Below are positions 39,571 through 50,775 of a stretch of 64,000 nt of DNA, in pieces (within the stretch, counting starts at the first letter, position 1; the number at the start of each line of letters is the position of its first letter). This DNA is from Strongylocentrotus purpuratus. Its lineage: Eukaryota; Echinodermata; Echinoidea; Camarodonta; Strongylocentrotidae. A program made the position numbers and the translations under genes. The DNA lies in the NCBI RefSeq assembly GCF_000002235.5, contig NW_022145611.1, positions 21,202,114 to 21,266,113 of the forward strand. Direction: 5' to 3'. The notes beneath the pieces were generated by a model. The model did not search any database. It had not been told where the DNA came from and saw nothing but the letters and a program-made list of their open reading frames with translations.

Positions 39571-39646
39571 GTGCCGCCCCCCCCCCCCCCCCCCTCATCT
39601 TTCCGATGCCCCCTCCATGGGTGGACCGTGCACGTCACTGCACGTA
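39571..39646. mobile_element. Terminus of an unclassified DNA transposon
   Basis: A C run is followed by GATGCCCCCTCCATGGGTGG and ACCGTGCACGTCACTG. Read on the minus strand this begins CAGTGACGTGCACGGTCCAC, a typical transposon end next to a homopolymer. The other end was not identified. Confidence 0.3.
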
Positions 39647-40417
39647 GCTGTATATTTTAATTGATTTTAATTGATTTATTGTTACCAAAGACCAAATTCG
39701 ACCGAAATCTTTAGCTCCCGTATTCTAGCGCCCATGCAAGCAAACGTGTTGCCGACGCCGCTCCGCCACCACGCCCATTTTCTGTACCAACACCTTCGAT
39801 GCGTGCAGAACGTTCCAGTTATATACCCACCGGCCAACTACAGCGAAATTTCATTTCGAGCTTTGTATCTAGCCAGGAAAAGGGTGACTTCTAATCATAT
39901 TCTTTAAGAAAAGTGAGTAACAAACAATTAATTATTCTTTGTCGATTTCATTACTAAATGGAGTAATTTCTAATTCTTCGCAAACACCTACATTCTGATG
40001 TTGTTCCTTGTCTTGTTTCGTATGACGTTATCATTTCATTTTAAAAAGTAAACAAACACTTATATTCTGAAGTTGTTCCTGTCTTGGTTCGGACGCGGTA
40101 ATCATTGTTTTAATTTTTTGAAGTATTTGTGGCAGCACTTTATTCTTCTCTTGATCTTTTGTTCTCTTGCTTTTGCCATTATAGTTTTCTCTTCCACTGT
40201 CAGTAATATTTCGTATCCAGGATTTTGTAAGGGGAGGTGTTTTTTGCCCAATTCGTGAGAAAATATTTAGCGGTGAATCAGCCAGCCGGCAAATAAGCGG
40301 GAGGGAGGGGGGAGACTGGCACTCCTTTTTTTCAGCTCAACATCCGACCCCCCCCCCCCCCCTTGAGCAAAAAAATAAAATAAAGGGTGTCTTTAAAATT
40401 CTCAAAGACCTCCTTTT

Positions 40418-40492
40418 TCCAAGGGGGGTGTTTGAACACCTGAAACACCCCGTTTGCCAAGGGGGTGTTTGGACACCCAAAACATCCCCCTC
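40418..40492. repeat. Two tandem hairpin-forming units of about 37 bp
   Basis: The two units both start CCAAGGGGG. They contain GGTGTTTGAACACC and GGTGTTTGGACACC, each self-complementary, and sit in a C/G-run-rich transposon-like stretch (40,260-40,500). Confidence 0.5.
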
Positions 40493-40677
40493 GATATACG
40501 CCAATGCTCGACCGTCACACATCTTGGCCTCGTGTTCCCATCCTTAATCCAAATTCAGCAAGCTAGTTTGTATCCGTTGGCTTATTATTTCAATAATGAT
40601 ATATATTTTACATACTGAGAGGTATTTTTTGGTTTTGATTTTTCCTTTTCTTTAGTTCTATTAACGGAAAATCCACC

Positions 40678-40783
40678 ATGTCTCACAGGCAGGTAATAAA
40701 TCAATTTTTTATTGGCGTTATCATTACAGGATTATTATCATTATTATTAGCAGTAGTAGTAGTAGTAGTAGAAATAGTACTAT

Positions 40784-40819
<36 letters not shown>

Positions 40820-41341
40820 AAGAAGTTGTAGTAGTAGTAGTAGTAGTAGTTGTAGTAGTCGAAGTAGTAATAATAGTTGTGTTTTTATTGTAATTGTTAT
40901 ATTCATAATTATCATATTTATTGTTACTACTACTACTTCTACTACTGCTACAACTACATGTACTACTACGACTACAACAACTATACTACTACTATTGTAT
41001 GTAGTTTAATGATATTTCAACGAGAACTGAATTAGATAAATGTCATTATGTACACTGTATCATTATTGTAGATACTTTTTTTTTTATTTAGAATAATTTT
41101 GCAAATCAAGGTTTGGAAGAGTTCGATTAAACCTCTAACTTGGAATATAACGATGTGAAGAATAATTATGTGTTAACTTTAAAAGTCAATGACATTGAAT
41201 GAACAAGTTTATAACATGACGTTATTTTGGAAATTTTATTCAACAGCGGAGAGGAGAAGAAAAGGAAGATGTTGACATGATTCGGTTCAGAAAAACCTTC
41301 GAAGAACTGTCCGGACAGGTAAAAGAAAAATATATATATTT

Positions 41342-41416
<75 letters not shown>

Positions 41417-44400
41417 ATATATAATATATATATATATATAATGTGAATTTTAAATAATTAGCCAACGAGAGAGGGGAGGGAGAGAAAGGAAGACAGAACA
41501 GAGGGGAGAGTAGGAGAGAGAGAGAGAGAGAGAGAGAGAGGAGCCGGAATATAATGCTATAGAGAGAGAGAGAGAGAGAGAGATGAGGAGAAGATCAAAG
41601 GAAAGTGAAACAAAGATCAGATCAGAATTTGTATTATTTTACAGTTGAAAAATGAAAAATCAATTTTATGAAGGAGTGCTTTCATACACGTAAATTCGAT
41701 GAATTATTGATGTCTTCACATTTTGGTAAAGATCTTGTTTGTAAAGAAGGAAAGAACGACTCACTTGCTGCATGGATATGATATTTTTAGTAAAATACAA
41801 TTTGGTTATCGAGTTCAGCATATACTGCAACACAATGCTCACTTGACATGTACAACAAGGGCCTGCCTGACATGAGCCAACAAAGGCCTGCTTGACAATG
41901 ATTTTGCACTCAAGGCAATATTTTCAGACCTTTCCAAGGCCTTTCACACCGTGAAGCATAATAGGGGACGCTTATGAAAACAAACGAAAAATCACAATTT
42001 GGAACCGCTCCCACATTTTGTAGTGGCCTATTTCAAAAGTTTGATGATTTATTTTTGACAAAAAGTAGCGATAGAAAATGAAAACCGTTCCCACACTATT
42101 CTTTCTGCTGTGAATTCTTACCAAACTGCCCATCCGGTTATGATTTTTTTCTTTACGTTATCATAGGAGAGTGATGAAGTGAGAAGACGATAAAAATCTC
42201 AACACTTGGTTTTAAAAGAAAAGAAAACAAGAACTGATACGTAAAATACAACACACCGTTTGACATTATAATACGTTAAATAATTATATAACACGTCGTT
42301 TTTAAAGACATGTGTTAATTAGAACTTTCATTAAACATTCTTATGACAAAATTTTAAAGCAAGTTATCAAAAGTAAAGGTCAATAGGCTGTATACATTTC
42401 CGAATTATTAATTACATTGATTTTGTATCGTTCTCTATATAGATTTTATGTTAAAAACTTTGCCTTTAATTATATCGAATGCAAAATAGTGTGTGGAGAC
42501 GATTGATGTACATGATACTTACTGATAAAGTATATAACCAATGTCAAAACCTAATTAATTCTATGGTATATCAACATAAAGCCACAAATACCCAATTATA
42601 AATTGATTATACAATTTTATTGTGTTTTCCCTCAGGACATGGAGGTTGATGCTTGGGAACTTCGGGACATTCTAAATTCATCCCTTCGTCAAGGTTAGTG
42701 AATTACAACCAATAAATGACAAAAACCTGACACTGCAGTCTTTTATGTTCGTTGTACAGGAGGCGCCATTTTTCGATTACGTCATTATTTTTATACCTTT
42801 TTTTTGCAATATCAATTTTGCATGTTTTTTTGTATAAGGTGTAATGTTATACAAGACCTATCAAAGTCAGCGCAAGTCGCTGACGCAGTGCTATATGTCA
42901 GTAAAATAACGCTCCGACGACAACTGGCACAGTTCAGTCCAGGTGCATAATTTTACCTAGTAAATTAGACCGTCAGAATGATGAGTCTCTTTATGTCGAC
43001 GATTATTCCACATTAATTATGTTATTGTATCATGATAATTTTTTTGTCTATTAGCAACCAGTCCATCATTAAGCGTCGATACACTAAAGAAGGGGAGGGG
43101 AGGAGGATTGAACCCATTGATTGGAATAAAATGAGTACATTAGTGGGTTCGTTGTAAGATAATACAATTCTGGTTTCTTGTGCTGTCTTTTTGCAGCGCA
43201 TAATAATGACATCATTATTAACATAACACTTGCTCCAGCAGATAATATGGTACATTGGTACAAACTTTGTCTATGCATGTTAGACGACAAGAACTAATAT
43301 AATGAACGTTATCAATATACATTTGAGGGGTCCGCTCCTTTTGTTCCATAATATCACATTCATCTGTTCTTGTCCCTTTTGATTCGGTATTTATAAGATG
43401 TGTGTGACGGCCTTCGTGAGTGTCATCATTTCCATCATTTTCGTATAGATAGCATTGGAGGTGTCACTGTATGTTGAGGTGTCATAATGGTATAATAGTT
43501 CATTTACTTGACTCTCAATCCAAGGATTGAGGTTTCGAATACCAGTCCGGCACTAATGTCCTTTGGCAGGACATTCATCCACTTTTGCCACAGACTCTCC
43601 TCAGAGGCTAACCGATATGCCAGAGCGTTACAAAATATTATTTGGCCGCAAGCTATTGGCCGTGAAAATAATGTTGAAGCGCCAGGAGCGTCACGGCTTG
43701 AAGAATCCTATATCACTATTATAATTTGTCATTAATTCAGTTATTATTTGTTTTCCTATTATTCCTCAGATTTACGCCGTGATCGTTTTAGTGAGGACTC
43801 TTGCAAAAGTATGGTGGCTCTCAGCGATGTATCCTTTCTCAAACTGAAACAAGAAGGGGCGTCATTGGCTCTATTGATAGGGGAGGGGGTTCGGACCAAA
43901 TTTGTCGAAAAGAATATAATTATGGAAGAAAAAAAAACGGGAAAAAACACAAACACAAACAAACAACAACATTATTTTTACTTGCCGTCATAGTTTGAAT
44001 ATTACTTATCTGCCGACAACAAATTAAAAACTGCCAATAGTGAAATTGGGGGAGGGTGCTCCCCACACGCCAGCTCCCAAAGTCACTACCCTCACCCCCT
44101 CCCCCCCCCCCTACCCTCCAGCGACGTCCCAGTAAATAGGAATAACGTTCTTCCCTTTTAGCAAAACCTAATATTTTATTATCGCTTTTAGTACAATAAA
44201 GGAGCGAATTGGCAAACAACAATTTCAAGGAGAAGAATTTTTTATTATTTTCCTGAACGTTTTCACACAGGAGGATCGTACTGGCAAGCTTAGCTTCGAT
44301 GAGTTCAGAGAGCTGTGGGACCACATTTGTGAATGGAAGGTATAATATTAATATAGACAATTCTTTTCGTAGTAACCTTCATGATTGGCAATAATGACTA

Positions 44401-47400
44401 TAGGACTCTTAAAGAAGAAAAAGGGTTGAACATAATAATTTACATGAGCATAGATGAAATTATTGGGTTATATTCAATACTAATCCTATGCATGTACCCC
44501 TTTTTCTTATTGAAAATAATTATTTGTGACATTTTAATCTTAGAATTCTAGAAGTGCCCTTAAAACATCATTGTCTTGTGAGGTATAGGAGTAAATATAA
44601 AGTTTTTCTTCATGTTAGACTTTGATTGATACTTTTTGCAGGAATTATTCAAGAAGGCAGACACTGATAACTCTGGAATGATCAGTACCAACGAGATGAG
44701 GGCGTCTTTAACCTCACTTGGTAGGAACATTGTTACTGTTAACACTTTGGTTGCTTTCTTTGTCTCTCCGAGCTGCACGGAGCTCGGTTGCCACATGTGC
44801 AATTTTGCACAAAACTATAGGCACCAATATTATTGAAGGATTGATTTGTGCAACACAGTGGCTTTGGCGAATTACCTATTACCAGTCTTGATTAGCTCCA
44901 TGACAACTCTTAACACGGGTATATGTTGATTAATCTTAAACTGGAAACAGTTCAATAATCATGAAACCTTCGGTATATCTTTTTCACGATAAATTTATTT
45001 ATTTATTTTATTTATTTATTTATTCAAGTCTTCTTTATACAGGGTGGCCCTTTCAATAACGAGTATTGCTCTTCCAAGGGGCCCTGTCTATACAATTAAA
45101 AACATGTAAAACATTGCACATTAATATGGTATACATACAAATAAAACCGATATACAAAGTAACTAAAATTACAACAAGAACTACGAATACAATATATGAA
45201 ATATTTAAAAAAAAAAAAAAAAAAGTTTAAGAATAAATATTGCAAATGAAAGAAGAAGAAGAAGAAGGAAAAAAAAGTGTTTGTCAGAGGGCGTTTTGGA
45301 TACTGAGAAGCTTGCATTGCCTCTTAAAGGACAATAGGGACACACTAACACGTACATTAGGAGAGAGGTTATTCCACATGAGTGACCCTTGGTAGTGAAG
45401 GGATCTTTTGAAATAATCTGTTCGGGGAGTTTTAATGAAGAGTGGAGATTGTGCAGAATGCCTGGTATAAATAGAAATCTTTCTCGGGATAACTATTGGC
45501 TTGAGATATAAAGGCGTGAGATTATTTTGAATTTTGTACATATTTAAACAAATTTGGTAATTAATTCTTTGACGTACTGATTGCCAGGAAAGTTCAGTCA
45601 ACATAGTGATGTGAGGGGTAAAAAAATCAGCTTTAAGTATGAGTCTTGCAAAACGGTTTTGTAGTTTTTGAATTCTTGAAATATGACACATTGCACTTTG
45701 TCCCCAGATAATATTGCAATAATCGATGTGCGGTAAAAACAAACTATTATAAATCATTAACAAAATACGTTTCGGTAAAAGATATTGAATACGTCTGATA
45801 TAACCAATAGTTCTTGATAACTTATTACATAATGTATTAATGTGGCAGTTCCACCGTAAGCAAGAGTCAATTATCAAACCAAGATATTTAAATTCATTAA
45901 CCTGTTCGAGTTTGTTGGTGTTTACATACATTTCTAGTTTCTTATTTTTCACTTTAGATTGAGTTCCAATTAACATGCATTTTGTTTTCTTTACATTAAG
46001 GGTTAACCGATTATCATCAATCCATGCAAGGATTTTATTCAGTGCTAGCTGTAACTCTTTCTGGACAAGAGAACATGATTTCCCTCGACAAAATATAGCG
46101 GTATCGTCAGCGTACACACATAGTTTAAAAGAATTACCAAATTTAATATTACATGCATCATTAATGAATATAGAGAACAATAGAGGCGATATCATACTCC
46201 CTTGCGGGACACCTTTCGATATAGGTCTAAAATTGGAAAGACTATCGTTCACCTTAACACATTGTTCACGGTCATGTAAATAATTAGAAAACCAAATAGC
46301 CTCTGTTTCTTTTACACCATACGTTGATAATTTAGATAAAAGTAGTTCATGAGAAACAGAATCGAATGCACTTTTCAGATCAATGAAAACAACTCCGGTC
46401 ACCAAGCCTTCTTCTATGTTACGTAACAAGTATTCATTTACATCAATTAAAACGCTATTTGTTGAGTGCAGTGGGCGAAAGCCAGATTGGAGTGAACTCA
46501 ATAGTTCATTGTCAATAAAATACTTGTATAGTTGAGAATGTACAGCCTTTTCTAGAATTTTCATTATATGCGGAAGAACCGATATAGGTCTATAGTTAAA
46601 AATCTCTTGTTTACTCCCGTTTTTATATAAAGGGGTAACTCTTGCTTTTTTCCATTCTTTCGGAATACAACCTCGATGTGAAAATAAAAGCCTTCTGTAA
46701 AACAGCGCATTTCCTAAAATAGTGACACTTTCAAACAATCCAATGAAAATGGCATACTTTATGCAAATTTAGATCCACCATTTTAGGCGAAAACTAAATT
46801 ATTCTGTTTGTGACTAGGATTATGATAGAGTATTTAAATCCATAATATCGAGTGAAAATGTAAACCTATGGCCAATATATACTTCTGTCTATCTGCTTCA
46901 ACTTCGAGGGCACTAGAAGCGTGGTCCTTCTCATGTTTTATTCCTTCATCCATTTTCTTCCACAAAGGAATAAACATTATCTAATAGCGGACAATATGAC
47001 TGAAATACAAACTTTCATACCGTAACTTTTCAACAGTAAAATGATTCAAATTATGTTACTATTTTATTTGTTAATACATGTACGTATGCTTTCTAGCTTT
47101 GTATTTTTTTTGCGTGTTTTTATTTTGCTTTTGTGATTATTTTGTTCCCCTGTCTTCTTTTCTTGTAGGCTTTAAGCTGAAGAATGACACATTTCGAGCC
47201 CTTGGTCTGCTGTATGGAAATAAGGAGGGTAACTTGTCATTTGCCAGCTTCATACATGTCGCTATCAGAGTCAAGTTTATGTACAGTAAGTTGACTTCAG
47301 AAGTTTATTCCGAGGGATTTATATTCAGTGAGTTGAATTTAATACGAAGTTAAGTAGTATAAAAGAATCTGAATGTTATGCATAAATCCAGGATTTCTTG

Positions 47401-48365
47401 CAAAGTTTCGAGGAGTAATGTACGATCTGGGACGGGGGTCACAAAGACTAAGATCGACTTTAAGTTGGATTAACCATGGCGGGCCATTCATGCCACTGTT
47501 TACTCTCACCATTATGATCTTTAGATAATATTTTTTCCTTTAATAATAAAAAAAAAAATGGTATTAATTCTGTAGATTTGTGACCATGATTTGTACGTCC
47601 CTTGAGAGACCAATGCCAGTAAATGGTGAGAGCAAGCTGTGGCATGAACAGCCTACCATAGTTAAGTCCAACTTAAAGTCGATCTTAGTCTTTTCGAAAA
47701 AATTCCCCAGCTCCCTGTCCAGCTCCTCTCTTAAGCTTTGTTGGGAACCATCGTGATGATTCAAATTTGGTTGGTAATGCTTGTCATGCATCATGCAAGC
47801 TCTTGGAAGTAATTTCGTTAAATTTTTTTAAATATTTATATCTCCCACTGTAATTTTTGGATGCCTTTTTTTAACTTTGAGTGTGTGACATTAAAATGAA
47901 TGAATTGAATATTTGTGACGAAATTCTTTTCTTTCTGGTTTGTTTTACAGCTACCTTCGAATCAAAGAGCCGCGGTGACAAGGCCAGATTCAATTTGGAA
48001 GAGGTATGTATGATCATGTTTTTGATGTGTGTTTGTATTCAGATACGTATAGTGGCGGATTTAGGGGGAGGAACACAGCGTGTTTATGGCATTAAAAATA
48101 ATCAAATGGAAGTGGATAATAAATGTGAAGTAACTGAAACATTGATACGTATTAATGGTATTTGCAAAAAAGGTGGAATATGAAATTCTGTAAAGTTTAA
48201 TCATCAAAACTTACCAACTTAGTATTCATGAAAATAATATCATTCAATCATATTTTGGTAAAACTTCCATAGATACTAATGTGATATTCGTAGGTTTTAA
48301 TCCCGCAATCATTTTCCTTGATCTGATTTTTTTTTCAGCTACTGATGGTATACTTCTACTCCTAA
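40678..48365 (+). CDS. Penta-EF-hand protein of the calpain small-subunit / calpain C-terminal domain type (nine exons)
   Basis: The exons are 40678-40692 (coding part), 41247-41318, 42636-42693, 43770-43828, 44271-44339, 44642-44720, 47169-47285, 47951-48003 and 48339-48365. All have GT-AG borders and matching phases, giving 182 residues. EF1 is near residues 28-38 (GQDMEVDAWEL). EF2 has a canonical loop at 68-79 (DEDRTGKLSFDE) and EF3 at 98-109 (DTDNSGMISTNE). EF4 (GNKEGNLSF) has lost its acidic first position. EF5 and the tail (LEELLMVYFYS) match the calpain ending EWLQLTMYS; in calpains EF5 mediates dimerisation. CKSMVALSD and FRELWDHI are also calpain signatures. The start is chosen because CCACCATG is a strong initiation context and no protease-domain exon is visible upstream. 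The exon also has a good acceptor (TTTCCTTTTCTTTAG), so it could instead be an inner exon of a longer calpain. The introns hold a LINE, a SINE and a fold-back element. Confidence 0.85.
40742..41000. repeat. Triplet-repeat inverted pair: (AGT)n then (ACT)n
   Basis: About 120 bp of AGT/TAG triplets (40742-40870) is followed, after about 55 bp, by about 75 bp of TAC/ACT triplets (40925-41000). The two arms are complementary, with scattered interruptions, so the DNA could form a long imperfect hairpin. It lies in the first intron of the penta-EF-hand gene. Confidence 0.8.
41322..41442. repeat. (TA)n microsatellite
   Basis: About 120 bp of almost pure TA dinucleotide with a few phase slips, directly after the donor of the penta-EF-hand exon ending at 41318. 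Confidence 0.95.
41470..41582. repeat. (GA)n microsatellite
   Basis: A purine-rich tract with two uninterrupted GA runs near 41515-41540 and 41562-41582. Confidence 0.95.
41800..41965 (+). pseudogene. Relic of a LINE reverse transcriptase
   Basis: Short open pieces read QFGYRVQHILQHNAHL and, 60 bp on, AIFSDLSKAFHTVKHN. These match the non-LTR reverse transcriptase signatures GFR..HST..A and FIDLSKAFDTVDH (the palm motif with the first catalytic Asp). The intervening sequence is rearranged and nothing else of the element is readable. It is much older than the LINE at 45-46.7 kb and in the opposite orientation. Confidence 0.6.
43470..43715 (+). mobile_element. tRNA-derived SINE
   Basis: The head resembles a tRNA: an A-box-like GTCATAATGGTATAATAG at 43481-43498 and a B box GGTTTCGAATACC at 43531-43543, followed by AGTCCGGCAC. 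The body TGTCCTTTGGCAGGACATTC and CCACTTTTGCC resembles the shared central part of many invertebrate SINEs. It is diverged, and no clear tail or target-site duplication was found. It lies in the intron before the penta-EF-hand exon at 43770. Confidence 0.65.
44991..46745 (-). mobile_element. 5'-truncated LINE of the CR1/Jockey group inside an intron
   Basis: The element reads on the minus strand and ends at 44991-45030 in a tail of AAAT/TAAA repeats. About 250 bp of 3' UTR separates the tail from the reverse transcriptase frame. The 5' end lies at about 46,745, so the endonuclease and the first frame are missing, as is common for LINEs that stop copying early. No convincing target-site duplication was seen. 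It sits in the intron of the penta-EF-hand gene between 44720 and 47169, in antisense orientation. Confidence 0.85.
45284..46738 (-). CDS. LINE reverse transcriptase, open 484-codon fragment
   Basis: The frame is uninterrupted. It has the fingers motif WKKARVTPLYKNGS and NYRPISVLP (residues 29-56), GFRPLHST (86-93), palm motif A FIDLKSAFDSV (118-128), GVPQGSMISPLLF (176-188) and the catalytic YADD at 209-212. The thumb and C-terminal part includes NIIWGQS and RIQKLQNRFARLIL, typical of the CR1/L2/Jockey side of the LINE tree. It starts inside the frame without an ATG (the first codon is TTG), so it is the 3' part of the second ORF, not a whole gene. The enzyme would copy LINE RNA at a nicked target site. 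The intact frame suggests a young insertion. Confidence 0.9.
   Translation of the reverse strand: MFESVTILGNALFYRRLLFSHRGCIPKEWKKARVTPLYKNGSKQEIFNYRPISVLPHIMKILEKAVHSQLYKYFIDNELLSSLQSGFRPLHSTNSVLIDVNEYLLRNIEEGLVTGVVFIDLKSAFDSVSHELLLSKLSTYGVKETEAIWFSNYLHDREQCVKVNDSLSNFRPISKGVPQGSMISPLLFSIFINDACNIKFGNSFKLCVYADDTAIFCRGKSCSLVQKELQLALNKILAWIDDNRLTLNVKKTKCMLIGTQSKVKNKKLEMYVNTNKLEQVNEFKYLGLIIDSCLRWNCHINTLCNKLSRTIGYIRRIQYLLPKRILLMIYNSLFLPHIDYCNIIWGQSAMCHISRIQKLQNRFARLILKADFFTPHITMLTELSWQSVRQRINYQICLNMYKIQNNLTPLYLKPIVIPRKISIYTRHSAQSPLFIKTPRTDYFKRSLHYQGSLMWNNLSPNVRVSVSLLSFKRQCKLLSIQNAL
47442..47694. mobile_element. Fold-back MITE-like element, family 1, copy 1
   Basis: Arms of about 70 bp are near-perfect inverted copies: the left starts AAGACTAAGATCGACTTTAA, and the right ends in its complement. 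Inside the arms GCCAYTCATGCCAC and CTCACCAT also pair. The core holds GTAGATTTGTGACCATGA and GAGAGACCAATGCCAG. A second copy lies at 56293-56741. It has no coding capacity. Confidence 0.85.
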
Positions 48366-48629
48366 TTATCTCGGTGGCATCGAGGTTCGTGAGAAGCAGT
48401 CGGTCAAGTTTAAACAATTCAATGTTTTTAACATAAAATCGTCTTTCATTATACAGTTTTATTATGCATTTTTAGGCCTACAGGTTTGAAAAATATATAA
48501 TGAATATAAGAAATATTAATTAGTATAGCTGATCATAATTTAATTAGGTTAAAATTCTATTAAGATGCCATGCTGAACTTACACGTAAGTTAACATTTAA
48601 TATTATGTTGAATTCCTGATATAAATTTA

Positions 48630-48720
48630 AATCATTTCTATGCGTCTTGAGCATCTCTAGAGATGGATATGTTGCGCTTTACAAATATTTGTATTATTAT
48701 TGTTATTGTTATTATTAGGT
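48630..48720 (+). repeat. Retroposon 3' tail relic
   Basis: CTTGAGCATCTCTAGAGATG, then GCGCTTTACAAATATTTG, then TTATTATTG repeats. This resembles the 3' ends of L2/CR1-like LINEs and their SINEs, which end in GCGC..TATAAAT followed by a TTA-rich tail. Only the tail is present. Confidence 0.4.
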
Positions 48721-49654
48721 CTGTTAAATAGAGGTTTTGCCGACATGCCAACATGTTTAAGTAGTTTGTATAATTATATGCATTTTGGGGCAATTTTACA
48801 GGATACTTTTGGAGACTCGGTCACTCTCAATGTGGCCCCTGCTTTAGATAATCATGCACCCCTGGTTTGTGGGTAGTAGATCCACATACAAATTAATCAG
48901 TGGGTATATTTCGATTCATTTTGTTGTAAAATAGTGATGATAATAATAATAGTTTATACTAATATTTATAATAATCAAATTCATGTTAGGTGAAATAAAA
49001 TTCACGACTGTGCGTACAATTATTTCCTACTTCGTGCATTTAAATTAACGCGGCGCTCACGATGAGCATATTTGGGGCATTCAATTTCATTTTATGGTGA
49101 TCAATTTTCTACAACGAGCATTCTATTTAGTGTAATATTGAGAGGGATTCCAAATAAGAGGGAAACTTTGATTTCTTTAAAGTGATTACTTGGAATTATT
49201 GGTAATCTTTGTTACACAATGAAATCTTCCCAGTAATGTTCTTTTTTTACATGAAAATTGTTGCCTTTTGATCATGTAGGCCTATTTGATTATCATATCG
49301 ATAATTATATATATAATTATATACATACATGACTATCCTGTACTACACCTTTCTTCCAATATATAATTATGTAGACCTATACATTTTCTAAATAATCGGA
49401 AACATTGATAGAGTTTTAAAATCATTTCAATTTCTTTGAAGTGCATTTAATTTTATAAACTTGAATGAAAATACGTTTTCAATGAAATAGTTTTAAAACA
49501 TAGAAACTAGTGATTTGGAGGTGATTTCGGCTATAGTACTGGGAAAATGCTTTTTCCCTTAATTCTTTTAACAATTCAATTACTTTGAAATGCATTTAAT
49601 TTCATAAACTAGAATGAAAATACCTTTTCAATGAAATAGTTCTTTTATATGATG

Positions 49655-49800
49655 TAAATATATATATACCAGTATATATACCATATATATATATATATAT
49701 GTATATGTGTTCATCTTCCTCTCTCTCTCTCTCTCTCACTCTCTCTATCTCTCTCTCGCCCCCTCTGACACCCATCCTCTCACACCCACCCTCTCTCTTC
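49655..49800. repeat. (TA)n and (CT)n microsatellite cluster
   Basis: TATATA tracts with CCAGTATATATACC are followed by CTCTCT runs ending in CTCTCTCGCCCCCTCTG. The same CTCTCTCGCCCCCTCTG string recurs at about 50703-50719 beside another microsatellite. Confidence 0.9.
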
Positions 49801-50604
49801 ATTTCGTTGTCCTTAATAGCTACTCTCTATTTGTATTTGTTTCTTTAATTCTATTCAGATGTTCACATTTGTTTAGACGATTTGGTCCATGCATTGTCAT
49901 ATGATTGGAAAGCAAATGTCCTTTGATATTTTGTAATTCAAGCTAATGATTTCACAAGAAATAATATATCATACAACTTTATGAGAGACACCTCAGTTGT
50001 GTAGGTAGAGCATGACATTTCTGCAGAATCGTTTATTTTCAGTTACATATTTACATCTAGGAACAGTTAGAGAAAATAAATTACATTGTTTACGCATCAT
50101 CATTGAACAAGCCCTTATCATTCTTAATTTTATATCTATATTTCACAATGATGATAAATTCTTCGTTAATAATGCTTTTGCTCTTACTTCGAATTTGTTA
50201 TGAAATTTGACTGATATTGTCCATACCATTAACGAATTTGAGTTTTGTACATTCCGAGTAATAAACTAATGAGAATGATATTAACATTTGATAATTTTGT
50301 GAGATGACGTTAATTTTAGCATAGTGCACACCAAAGACATATCATTGTCCTCCCTCTTTATGTTTCTTTATTTTATTAGTATTAATATATTCGCATGATT
50401 CTAAATATCGGATTTTACAATATTTCTGTTTGTGTCCAGACCACACCTTCCTTATACTAGTACAATAAAAAGATTGGTCGTTTCACGTTTTATTGAACAT
50501 GCTGAGAAAATAATTGTTCTATCAAATATGTTTAAAAAAAATCTAATTCAATAAAATAACGGGAAATAAAGAAAAATAAAGCAGTGCGTTAGTTGAGTAG
50601 GATG

Positions 50605-50775
50605 GTGCTTGCGCGTGTGTGTATGTATGGGTGTGGGCGTGTGCGTGTGTGTGTGTGTGTGTGTAAGAGAGATATATATATAAATAGATAGATATAAAGA
50701 TCTCTCTCGCCCCCTCTGTATGAGCGAAAAAGGGAGGGTATGCGTGTGTGTGTGTGTGCGCGTGCGCGCGCACAG
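50605..50775. repeat. Two (GT)n tracts with alternating purine-pyrimidine sequence
   Basis: GT/GC repeats at about 50610-50664 and 50740-50772 flank a short TA/GA stretch. The second tract ends GCGCGTGCGCGCGCAC. Long alternating GT/GC DNA can adopt the Z form. Confidence 0.9.

Larger units (their letters stand above)
36976..40600. other. Intergenic DNA with simple repeats and transposon scraps
   Basis: The stretch 37280-37520 is dominated by ATG/ATA/AAT-like simple sequence. At about 38157-38181 is a degenerate CCCTAA-like run. Long C or G runs occur near 39037, 39100, 39250 and 39580. A CpG-richer piece at about 39690-39870 has an open frame of 78 codons that I cannot assign; it could be a 5' exon or promoter area of the next gene, but nothing proves it. 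Confidence 0.4.

Noticed and set aside
39671-39907. A 78-codon plus-strand frame in a CpG-richer patch
   Set aside because: No recognisable domain and no good splice borders; it could be untranslated leader sequence at best.
40724-40915. Poly-leucine frame on the minus strand
   Set aside because: It is the translation of the AGT/TAG triplet microsatellite.
43470-43560. Functional tRNA gene
   Set aside because: A- and B-box-like sequence is present, but the acceptor stem does not pair and the SINE body follows directly.
45975-46283. A 102-codon plus-strand frame
   Set aside because: It is the antisense shadow of the LINE reverse transcriptase frame.
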